From: Planctomycetota bacterium
GTDB lineage: Bacteria > Planctomycetota > Planctomycetia > Gemmatales > Gemmataceae
DNA length: 64,000 nucleotides
Direction: 5' to 3'
Assembly: GCA_016195405.1 (NCBI GenBank)
Contig: JACPZP010000098.1
Location: 1 to 64,000 of the forward strand
Positions 18,834 through 25,484 of this stretch are shown piece by piece. The stretch's first letter is position 1, and each line of letters begins with the position of its first letter. The position numbers and the translations under genes are program-made. The notes below the pieces were generated by a model. The model was not told the DNA's origin. It did not search any database and saw only the letters and a list, made by a program, of their open reading frames with translations.

Positions 18834-20102
18834 CTAATCACGCACCACGCCTCCTACGATCACCGTCTGTGCGCGTCCGCGAACCTTCATCCCAGCGAAT
18901 GGTGAATTGCGACTTTTCGAGTGAAAGCGCTTGGGGTCGATGGTCCATTCGGTCTTGGGATCGATGATGGTAATATCGGCGTCGGCGCCTGGCCTAAGCG
19001 TGCCACGGTCGATTCCAAGAATCCGCGCGGGATTCACCGTGAGTTTTTGCAAGAGCTGAGGCCAAGTAAGATGGCCCGGTTCGATAAGCGTAACGACGCA
19101 AATGGGAAGGAGCGTCTCCAAGCCGACGATGCCGAAGGGCGCCAGGTCGAGTTCGCGGGTCTTTTTTTCCGATGCCAGGGGAGCATGGCCGCTGGCAATC
19201 ACATCCAAAATGCCGTCCTTGAGTCCTTCGATGAGGGCATTGATCTCTACCTTAGTACGCAGCGGCGGGTTCACTTTGAAGTTGCTGTCAAAACCCTGAA
19301 GCGCCTGATCCGTCAGGCAGAGGTGATGCGGGCTGACTTCCGCAGTGACGCGAAGGCCACGCTCCTTGGCCCGGCGAATCAGCTCGACCCCGCCGCCGGT
19401 CGACACGTTTAAGATGTGCAGCCGGCCGCCGGTCAAACGGGCCAACTCGATGTCGCGGTGGATCATCACTTCTTCGGCTTCCGGCGGCATGCCGCGCAGG
19501 CCGAGCCGCATGCTCTCAAAGCCCTCGTGCATGACGCCGCCCCGGGTCAACTCCGGATCTTCGGGATGAGTGAGGACGGGCTTGTCGAACATGCGACAAT
19601 ATTCGAGCGCCCGTCGCATGATCTCGGCGCTGACGACCGGCGCGTCGGCATCGGTGAAAGCGACGGCGCCTCCTTCGATCAGCCCGCCGATCTCCGCAAG
19701 CTCGGCGCCCCTGCGGCCTTTGGTGACGGCGCCAACGGGAAAGACGTTCGCGCTGCCAGCCCGCTCCGCCTGCAAGTAGACGAACTCGGCAGCCGCCTGG
19801 TTGTCGATTGCCGGCTCGGTGTTGGGCATGCAAGCCAATGAGGTAATGCCGCCCGCGAGAGCCGCCGCGGTACCGCTCGCTATCGTCTCATCCTCTTCGC
19901 GGCCGGGCTCGCAAAGCTGCACGTGCATATCGATCAGGCCCGGCGCCACGATCATGCCGGTCGCGTCCAGGGTTTGCGTAGCCGCGAGCGACTGCGGACC
20001 GATGCCGAGAATTCGCTCACCCTGAACCCACAATTCGGCGACACGGTCGATGTCTTGCGAAGGATCGATAATACGGCCGTTGGCGATGCGGAGTACGTTC
20101 AT
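18834..20102 (-). CDS. Dihydroorotase homologue, predicted catalytically inactive (PyrC'-like)
   Basis: The 422-residue protein aligns along its length with class I dihydroorotases (CMPNTEPAIDN, VNPPLRTK, NPARILGIDRGTL, ADITIIDP). Key active-site positions are changed. The metal HxH of the DxHxHLREPG motif reads H60-V-Q62, and the substrate arginine is C64. The later metal histidine is N232 (HILNVST), and the catalytic aspartate of TDHAPH is G305 (SGHAPL). H179 remains. In several bacteria such non-catalytic homologues (PyrC'/pDHO) are structural partners of aspartate transcarbamoylase PyrB. PyrB is not adjacent here; the gene follows the E2 gene by 69 bp. The structural role is inference. 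Confidence 0.85.
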   Translation of the reverse strand: MNVLRIANGRIIDPSQDIDRVAELWVQGERILGIGPQSLAATQTLDATGMIVAPGLIDMHVQLCEPGREEDETIASGTAAALAGGITSLACMPNTEPAIDNQAAAEFVYLQAERAGSANVFPVGAVTKGRRGAELAEIGGLIEGGAVAFTDADAPVVSAEIMRRALEYCRMFDKPVLTHPEDPELTRGGVMHEGFESMRLGLRGMPPEAEEVMIHRDIELARLTGGRLHILNVSTGGGVELIRRAKERGLRVTAEVSPHHLCLTDQALQGFDSNFKVNPPLRTKVEINALIEGLKDGILDVIASGHAPLASEKKTRELDLAPFGIVGLETLLPICVVTLIEPGHLTWPQLLQKLTVNPARILGIDRGTLRPGADADITIIDPKTEWTIDPKRFHSKSRNSPFAGMKVRGRAQTVIVGGVVRD

Positions 20103-20121
20103 GCCGTTCTCGTATGGCGAG

Positions 20122-20152
20122 GTTTAGCCGCGAGCCAGCGGCGCGCGCGGCT
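20122..20152. repeat. GTTTAGC-tipped hairpin
   Basis: GTTTAGCCGCG begins a short hairpin with 7-bp arms AGCCGCG (20126-20132) and CGCGGCT (20146-20152). It lies between the E2 gene and the dihydroorotase homologue and shares its tip with the repeats at 21424, 34121, 52277 and 63560. Confidence 0.5.
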
Positions 20153-20171
20153 TGTGGCATATCGCGGTCTC

Positions 20172-21410
20172 TCAATCAATCAGAAGCACCGCCGGATTTC
20201 GGAGCCGCTTGATGATCGCGTTGCCGAAAGCGGTGCCGACGGCGCCGTCTAGGACGCGATGGTCGAACGACAGGGACAAGTACAGCATGTCGGCGGGTGT
20301 CACTTGCCCTCGGTCGTCGAATACAGGCCGGCGAGTGATCTTGCCCACGCCGAGGATGCCTAGCTGCGGATGATGGATAATCGGCGTGGCGAAGAGTCCA
20401 CCCAAGTTGCCGATGGACGTGATGGTGAAGGTGCCACCGCGCAGATCTTCGAGCTTGGTTTTGCCGTCGCGGGTTTGATTGCCGAGGCGCTCGATGTCAC
20501 GGGCGACATCGACCAGGTCGCGCTTGTCGGCGTTTTGGACGACCGGGACGATGAGGCCCGAGGGCGTGGCGACGGCGATGCCGATGTTGTACCTGTCGTG
20601 CAGCACGATCTCGCCGGCCTGGTCGTCAAGCGAGGCGTTGACGATCGGCACTTCCTTCAGAGCGCCGACCACCGCCTTGACGAAAAACGCCAGATAGGTG
20701 ATCTTGACGCCCTTCGCCGCCAAAGGCTCGCGAAGGGAATCGCGCAACCGCACCAGATCACTGACGTCGCATTCATCGACGTAGGTGTAATGCGGGATGG
20801 TGTGCGTGGCATGCACCATGTGCTCGGCAATCTTGCGGCGCAGCCCTTGGAGCTTGATCTTGGTTCCCGGTTTGCCATAGTCCATCAGCGGCGCTTGCCG
20901 TTTCGCGCTCGCTGTATCCTTGGCTTGAAGGCGCCTGGAAAGATCCTCAACCAGAATCCTCCCCTCGGGCCCCGACCCGCGCACGCTGCCGATATCGATG
21001 CCGAGCTTGCGCGCCATGAGCCGAACCGAAGGCGCCGCTTTCACCGGAAGGGTCGCGGCAACAGTCGTGGCCCCATTGCCATCGGATAGCGCGGGCGCCG
21101 CAACTTGAACCGCCGCGGCCTTGGCCGGCGTCTTCGCCACGATTGCAGGAGTGGATGCGACGCTCTCCTTGACGCCTCCGGCCGGAATATAACTCAGGAT
21201 CGCCTGGCCGACTTTGAGGTTGTTGCCTTCCTCGGCACGCAACGCATCGATGGTCCCCGCGAACGGCGCCGGCACTTCCATGGTCGCCTTGTCGGTCAGC
21301 ACTTCGACTAGCCCTTGGCCGGCTTTGACTTTGTCGCCGGGCTTCACCAGCCAACGCGATAGCTCCGCCTCGTAGACGCCTTCGCCGATTTCTGGGAGGT
21401 TGAATTCCAT
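20172..21410 (-). CDS. Dihydrolipoamide acyltransferase (E2) of a 2-oxoacid dehydrogenase complex
   Basis: E2 carries acyl groups on a lipoyl arm to CoA. The 412-residue chain has one lipoyl domain with the lipoylated lysine at K41 (VLTDKATMEVPAP), a linker, a peripheral-subunit binding domain (about 126-162; VRLMARKLGIDIGSVRGSG) and the catalytic domain ending in SLSFDHRVLDGAV with H384. It is the last gene encoding a complex subunit in an operon with E1alpha and E1beta. No E3 (dihydrolipoamide dehydrogenase) gene is in the window. Whether the substrate is pyruvate or a branched-chain keto acid cannot be decided. Confidence 0.93.
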   Translation of the reverse strand: MEFNLPEIGEGVYEAELSRWLVKPGDKVKAGQGLVEVLTDKATMEVPAPFAGTIDALRAEEGNNLKVGQAILSYIPAGGVKESVASTPAIVAKTPAKAAAVQVAAPALSDGNGATTVAATLPVKAAPSVRLMARKLGIDIGSVRGSGPEGRILVEDLSRRLQAKDTASAKRQAPLMDYGKPGTKIKLQGLRRKIAEHMVHATHTIPHYTYVDECDVSDLVRLRDSLREPLAAKGVKITYLAFFVKAVVGALKEVPIVNASLDDQAGEIVLHDRYNIGIAVATPSGLIVPVVQNADKRDLVDVARDIERLGNQTRDGKTKLEDLRGGTFTITSIGNLGGLFATPIIHHPQLGILGVGKITRRPVFDDRGQVTPADMLYLSLSFDHRVLDGAVGTAFGNAIIKRLRNPAVLLID

Positions 21411-21423
21411 GGTTCGAGTCCCA

Positions 21424-21449
21424 CCCGGTTCTGCGAACCGGGGCTAAAC
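21424..21449. repeat. Single arm of the GTTTAGC-tipped repeat
   Basis: These 26 bp, containing CGGTTCTGCGAACCGG, are identical to the reverse complement of the left arm at 34121-34146. The segment occupies the 41-bp gap between E1beta and E2. Confidence 0.85.
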
Positions 21450-21451
21450 GC

Positions 21452-22510
21452 TTAGGCATCCTCGGTGGCGACCGCGTGCATTGCCTGCTTGATCTGCGGC
21501 AACTGCGGCACGGTGTTTTGCTCGTACACCTGGTTCAGGCCAATGCCGGGGACGTGCTTGCCCATCAGCACGCGCGGCCGGACGAGCAGATCGTAGAAAT
21601 GCTCGTCGATCACGCGGCGCAAGAGGTGCTCGCCGAAGTTGGTCACTTCGGTGTCTTCGTTGACGAAAAGCACGCGGCCGGTCTTCATGACGCTGGCACT
21701 AATCGCCTTCCAGTCATAGGGGAAGATGCTGCGCAGGTCGAGCACGTCGAACTTCAAGCCATGTTCGCTGCCCAGCTGGTCGGCGGCCTCCACACAAAGG
21801 GGCAAAGTACGGCCATAGCTGACGATGGTGGCGCTTGTGCCTTCGCGCCTCAATTCCGCCTCGCCGAAGGGGATGAAGCATTCCTTCAAATCCGGCCAGC
21901 GCGGCTGCCATTTGCTGCGGTCGCCGAGGGGGGCGTCGATCATCTTGCGAAGTTGGTCTTGGTCCGCCGGTTCGCCTGGAATGAGCTTGGCGCCGCGCAT
22001 GCGCAAGAGCGCCTTGGGCAGCAGCACCATCACGGGATTGGGATCGGCGATGGCGGACAGCATCATGCCGTAGCCGTCGAACGGGTTGGAGGGCATCACG
22101 ATCTTCCAGCCGGGCAACCGCGTCGCCCAACTCTCGAAGCTATGCGAATGGTACAGGCTGCCGCGAATGCCGGAGCCCGACGGCATCATCAGCACCATGG
22201 GCAGGTCGTAGTTGCCCGCGCCGGCCCAGCGCTGGTTGCCGGCGATCTTGAGAAGATCGATGGTGTTGAAGCCGTAATCGCAGAACTGGATTTCGCAGAC
22301 AGGTCGGCCGCCCGCGTAGGCGATGCCCATGGCTGTGCCGACGATGCCGCGCTCATCGAGCGGCGAGTTCCATGCGGTCTTGAGCCCCTGCGTGGCCGTG
22401 AAGATGCCGCCCAACGGTGGACCAACGTCCTCGCCGAAGACGTCGGTCACGCCGAGGTGCGTTTCGCCGTAATGAAGCGCCATGCGAACGGCTTGGACGA
22501 GTGTGGCCAT
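21452..22510 (-). CDS. 2-oxoacid dehydrogenase E1 component, subunit beta
   Basis: The 352-residue protein has the transketolase-type pyrimidine-binding domain (FGEDVGPPLGGIF, GIAYAGGRPVCEIQFCDY) and the C-terminal transketolase domain (VSYGRTLPLCVEAADQL, LRSIFPYDWKAI, VNEDTEVTNFGEHL). It pairs with E1alpha to decarboxylate a 2-oxoacid with thiamine diphosphate. It lies 6 bp behind a Uma2-type gene that separates it from E1alpha, and 41 bp before E2. The specificity, pyruvate or branched chain, is open. Confidence 0.93.
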   Translation of the reverse strand: MATLVQAVRMALHYGETHLGVTDVFGEDVGPPLGGIFTATQGLKTAWNSPLDERGIVGTAMGIAYAGGRPVCEIQFCDYGFNTIDLLKIAGNQRWAGAGNYDLPMVLMMPSGSGIRGSLYHSHSFESWATRLPGWKIVMPSNPFDGYGMMLSAIADPNPVMVLLPKALLRMRGAKLIPGEPADQDQLRKMIDAPLGDRSKWQPRWPDLKECFIPFGEAELRREGTSATIVSYGRTLPLCVEAADQLGSEHGLKFDVLDLRSIFPYDWKAISASVMKTGRVLFVNEDTEVTNFGEHLLRRVIDEHFYDLLVRPRVLMGKHVPGIGLNQVYEQNTVPQLPQIKQAMHAVATEDA

Positions 22511-22516
22511 GCGAAC

Positions 22517-23083
22517 TCAATTCCCGAAGACTTCATCAACGGCAATGCGCCATCCCGGAACCGCCGGCTCCGCGTCCGCAGAATCGCCGCGCTCACGAAT
22601 ATCGGGTGAGGTCGGATTATCGGCGCGATAGATATTCACGCGCTGGACCAATGGATCGACATCCCATACTACGAGCGAGCCCGCAGCAAAATAGTCGTCG
22701 CGCTTGGCGGCCATCGCCGTCTCGGCAGCGAGGGAGTAGTCATTCTCGCTTCGAACCTCAGCGGCAAAAGTCGGGGCGCCTTCAATGAAGCGCATGCGAT
22801 TCCGCGGGCGCGGCCCGACGTAGTAAGAGGCGTCTGGCGAAAACGATTCCCGCCCGGAGGGCAGCTCTGGCACCGCAAAGCCCACGCCATCAGCCTTGGC
22901 AACGCCGGTGCCCGTAGCCTTGGCGTGGCTGCGCAGGCTGACGAAGATGTTCTGGGCCACCTCGCTCGGCAAATCACCTGTAGGCATGAGGCGCTCAATT
23001 CTACCCTGAATCAATTCCGCTTTGCCCTCTTCGCGGGCGAGCTCGTCCAGGGTCGCCTTTTGAATCGTGGAAGTGGTTCCCAT
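22517..23083 (-). CDS. Uma2 family (PD-(D/E)XK nuclease fold) protein within the E1 operon
   Basis: This 188-residue protein has the Uma2/DUF820 pattern: N-terminal KAELIQGRIERLMPTGD, a PDASYY strand with the first acidic residue, the TFAAEVRSEND strand, and AAKRDDYFAAGSLVVWDVDP. Uma2 proteins share the PD-(D/E)XK nuclease fold and are extremely abundant in planctomycetes and cyanobacteria, with unknown function. It sits between E1alpha (21 bp) and E1beta (6 bp) on the same strand and must be co-transcribed with them. A role in 2-oxoacid metabolism is unlikely; an inserted passenger gene is the simpler reading. Confidence 0.85.
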   Translation of the reverse strand: MGTTSTIQKATLDELAREEGKAELIQGRIERLMPTGDLPSEVAQNIFVSLRSHAKATGTGVAKADGVGFAVPELPSGRESFSPDASYYVGPRPRNRMRFIEGAPTFAAEVRSENDYSLAAETAMAAKRDDYFAAGSLVVWDVDPLVQRVNIYRADNPTSPDIRERGDSADAEPAVPGWRIAVDEVFGN

Positions 23084-23104
23084 TGCATGTTCCGTTGTTC
23101 GTGA

Positions 23105-24202
23105 TTACTCCGGCAATCCCGTGTAATCGCCGGGGTAAATCTTGTCCACGCGGCTGTCCGCGTAGGTGTAGCGTTCGATGTCCTCAGGCTTCGGCGCAGG
23201 CTCGGCGCCTGACTCGGCGACTCCCGCCTCGACCTCGGCTTCCGCTTCCGCATGAATCTTGTCGATCGTCTCCTGGTCGATCCAGCCGTTTGCAAGCAGC
23301 TTTTCCTCGAACTGGCCGATGCAATCAGGCTCATCGGCGCGCGGAGCCCCGCTCGACGACGAATGGCCGTAAAGCCGCGACACCATCGCCTCGAGCATGT
23401 AGGGCTTTCGCTCCTTACGGCAATATTTCATCGCCTTTTCGATGGCAAACCAGCTGGCGACGGGGTCATTGCCGTCGACGACCTCGCCGGGGATGCCGAA
23501 AGGCTTGCCGCGCTCGATGACGTGCTTGACGGCATGCTGCGAGCAATGGGTGGTGGAGATGCCCCAGCCGTTGTTCATGACGATGATGAGGACGGGAAGC
23601 TCCTTGCCGGGCCGGGTGCTCCAAATCATGCACGAAGCGAAATCGCCCTCCGCCGCTCCAGCCTCGCCGCCGACGACGATGGTGAGACCGTCGCCGCCGT
23701 GCCGCTTCTGCACGTGTGCGGTGCCTGCGGCCATGGCGAACTGCACTTCGATCACCGAGCTGACCGGAATCACATTCCACGCTTTATCGGCGTAATGGCC
23801 GGGGAAATTGCGGCCCGCGGAGTGAGGGTCGGTGAACTTCATGTTCATCTGGCGGATGCCGTCGACCAAGGGCATGCCCAGGGCGACCATCGTGGCGCTA
23901 TTGCGGTAGTGCAAGTGCAGGTAATCGTAGCCGGGCCCGCAGCCCTTCTTGACCTGAAGGCCGAGAGCGGCATTGAAGGCCTCTTCGCCGGGGCCGCCGA
24001 TCCAAAAGTAACCTTCCCCCGACTTGGACATGCCAATCATGCGCTCTTCCATGAGCCGGGCCCGCACCATGATGCGATGGATCTCCAGACAGCGCTCCCT
24101 CGCAAGCGACCCCACGGATAGGGAGCGTTCACCGTTGGCTTTGGCCGGCTGGAAGACGCGAGCCTTGCCGTTGTCGGCCGGCGCTGGTGGTTTGCCGCGC
24201 AC
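23105..24202 (-). CDS. 2-oxoacid dehydrogenase E1 component, subunit alpha
   Basis: The 365-residue subunit binds thiamine diphosphate. The start is a GTG (24202). It shows GRNFPGHYADK, the cofactor-binding block around GGEAGAAEGDF (residues 178-188) with N210-N211 (MNNGWGIST), and the mobile-loop SRLYGHSSSSGAPR. The magnesium-ligand position that is Asp in the common GDG motif reads Glu (E180) here. This is conservative, and some branched-chain or uncharacterised E1 groups may share it. It is the first gene of the E1alpha-Uma2-E1beta-E2 operon. Confidence 0.92.
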   Translation of the reverse strand: MRGKPPAPADNGKARVFQPAKANGERSLSVGSLARERCLEIHRIMVRARLMEERMIGMSKSGEGYFWIGGPGEEAFNAALGLQVKKGCGPGYDYLHLHYRNSATMVALGMPLVDGIRQMNMKFTDPHSAGRNFPGHYADKAWNVIPVSSVIEVQFAMAAGTAHVQKRHGGDGLTIVVGGEAGAAEGDFASCMIWSTRPGKELPVLIIVMNNGWGISTTHCSQHAVKHVIERGKPFGIPGEVVDGNDPVASWFAIEKAMKYCRKERKPYMLEAMVSRLYGHSSSSGAPRADEPDCIGQFEEKLLANGWIDQETIDKIHAEAEAEVEAGVAESGAEPAPKPEDIERYTYADSRVDKIYPGDYTGLPE

Positions 24203-24225
24203 GCCCTGTCCTCTCTTTTGGGGTT

Positions 24226-24285
24226 CTGTTTCAAAACGGGGCCGGGACCTGTGATCTTGGAAGTCCTAACCCCGTTTTGAAACAG
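24226..24285. repeat. Perfect 16-bp inverted repeat upstream of E1alpha
   Basis: Arms CTGTTTCAAAACGGGG (24226-24241) and its exact complement (24270-24285) are separated by 28 bp. They lie 24-83 bp upstream of the E1alpha start. It may be an operator, a transcript structure or another REP-like element; a second copy was not found by eye. Confidence 0.8.
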
Positions 24286-24359
24286 GCTAGACCTCTTTAT
24301 ATTATGGCATGAGATTGGAAGCGAGAGGAGAGTTCAGGGGCTGCTTTGAGGCGCTTGCA

Positions 24360-24810
24360 TCATCCTGCCGCGGCGCGCGCGTCCGCGATGAAGCGCCGCA
24401 TCTTCTCCACGTCCTTCCGCCCCGGCGACGTTTCCACGCCGCTCGCCACGTCGACGGCATACGGCCTGACTTTTCGCACTGCTTCTGCCACGTTTTCCGG
24501 CGTCAATCCTCCCGCCAGGACCACGGGCACGCCTGGGTCGAATCCCGTCAGAAGGTCCCAAGGCGCCGTCCGACCGGTGCCGCCATGCTCGCCCGGCACG
24601 TGCCGCGATCATATGCTCAAACAATTCTTCGACAAAGAGCGCCACCGGCTCGACAAAGGGCGGCAGTAACCGGACGATGTGCTTGGCCCGTTCTTCCGGG
24701 ACAAAGCGCGGCGAGCGGGCATAGAAGTTCAGGCCGATCGCGTCGGCGCCGAGTTGACCTGCCGCGCCGGCGTCGGCTTCGTTGGTGATGCCGCAGATCT
24801 TGACACGCAT
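24360..24810 (-). pseudogene. trpF: trpF (phosphoribosylanthranilate isomerase), internally deleted and frameshifted
   Basis: From ATG 24810 the protein starts as a normal TrpF: MRVKICGITNEADAG with catalytic Cys6, then GADAIGLNFYARSPRFV and LPPFVEPVALFVEELFEH. After about residue 70 the frame becomes nonsense. The rest of TrpF continues in another frame from about 24600: VPGEHGGTGRTAPWDLL, VVLAGGLTPENVAEAV and YAVDVASGVETSPGRKD. By comparison with a standard TrpF about 50 residues between the two parts are missing, including the catalytic aspartate before the GGTG loop. The gene is about 450 bp instead of about 615. An assembly or sequencing error cannot be excluded, but a deletion of this size is not a simple indel. 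Confidence 0.85.
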
Positions 24811-24822
24811 CGTCGCTCCAAG

Positions 24823-24846
24823 CACGCGCGTCTTCGAGCGTGCGGG
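24823..24846. repeat. 24-bp dispersed repeat, copy 1
   Basis: CACGCGCGTCTTCGAGC and flanking bases recur at 43362-43385 with one mismatch. The copy starts 13 bp upstream of the trpF remnant and can fold into a short hairpin (GCACGC/GCGTGC). Confidence 0.7.
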
Positions 24847-24923
24847 GTGATTTGAGCTGCCCTATTGAAACACGTCCGCTGCTGTTTTACAATTTTCACA
24901 TCTTCCTAAAAGGAATAAAAACT

Positions 24924-25484
24924 ATGAAAACTCGCGCCGCCGACATCGCCGCGCGTCTCGCCGGAGTCGAGGATCAATTCGTCGAGCTGTGGAACAACAT
25001 GGCCGGCCTGTGGGGCATCAGCCCGACGATGGCCCGCATCCACGGCTTGCTTTACATCACCGGCTCGGCCTTGTCCATGGATGACATCATGGACCGACTG
25101 GCCATCTCGCGCGGCAACGTCAGCATGAATCTCAGCAAGCTGGTGGAATGGGGCCTGGTCCGGCGGGTCCACAGGCGCGGCGCGCGCAAGGAGTATTTCG
25201 AATCGTTGAGCGACGTTTGGGAGATGTTCACGCTGGTCGCCAATCAGCGCAAGCGCCGCGAGATCGACCTTATTCTGAACACCTTGCGCCGCTGCCGGGA
25301 CGAATTGACGCCGGAAACGCTTGGCGCTTTGGCCGCCGCGGAGCCCGCACAGAAACGCTTCCAGCGCGTCAACGAGTTGTTCAAGCTGCTGACGCTTATC
25401 GACAGCCTGGCCCAGCGCTTCTTCGAAAGCCATCGTGGCCTGCGCGAGGCGGTGGAACTCTTGGCTCAGGAAGAAGATCGCTGA
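24924..25484 (+). CDS. GbsR/MarR-type winged-helix transcriptional regulator
   Basis: The ATG at 24924 is chosen because AAAAGGAAT precedes it, giving 186 residues. The winged helix (about 25-90) contains ARIHGLLYITGSALSMDDIM followed by the recognition region AISRGNVSMNLSKLVEWGLV and the wing RRVHRRGARKEYFES. This order is typical of the GbsR family, which in other bacteria controls osmoprotectant or antibiotic-stress genes. The C-terminal half is helical, probably for dimerisation. It converges on the first transglutaminase gene with a 19-bp 3' overlap. The target is unknown. Confidence 0.85.
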   Translation: MKTRAADIAARLAGVEDQFVELWNNMAGLWGISPTMARIHGLLYITGSALSMDDIMDRLAISRGNVSMNLSKLVEWGLVRRVHRRGARKEYFESLSDVWEMFTLVANQRKRREIDLILNTLRRCRDELTPETLGALAAAEPAQKRFQRVNELFKLLTLIDSLAQRFFESHRGLREAVELLAQEEDR

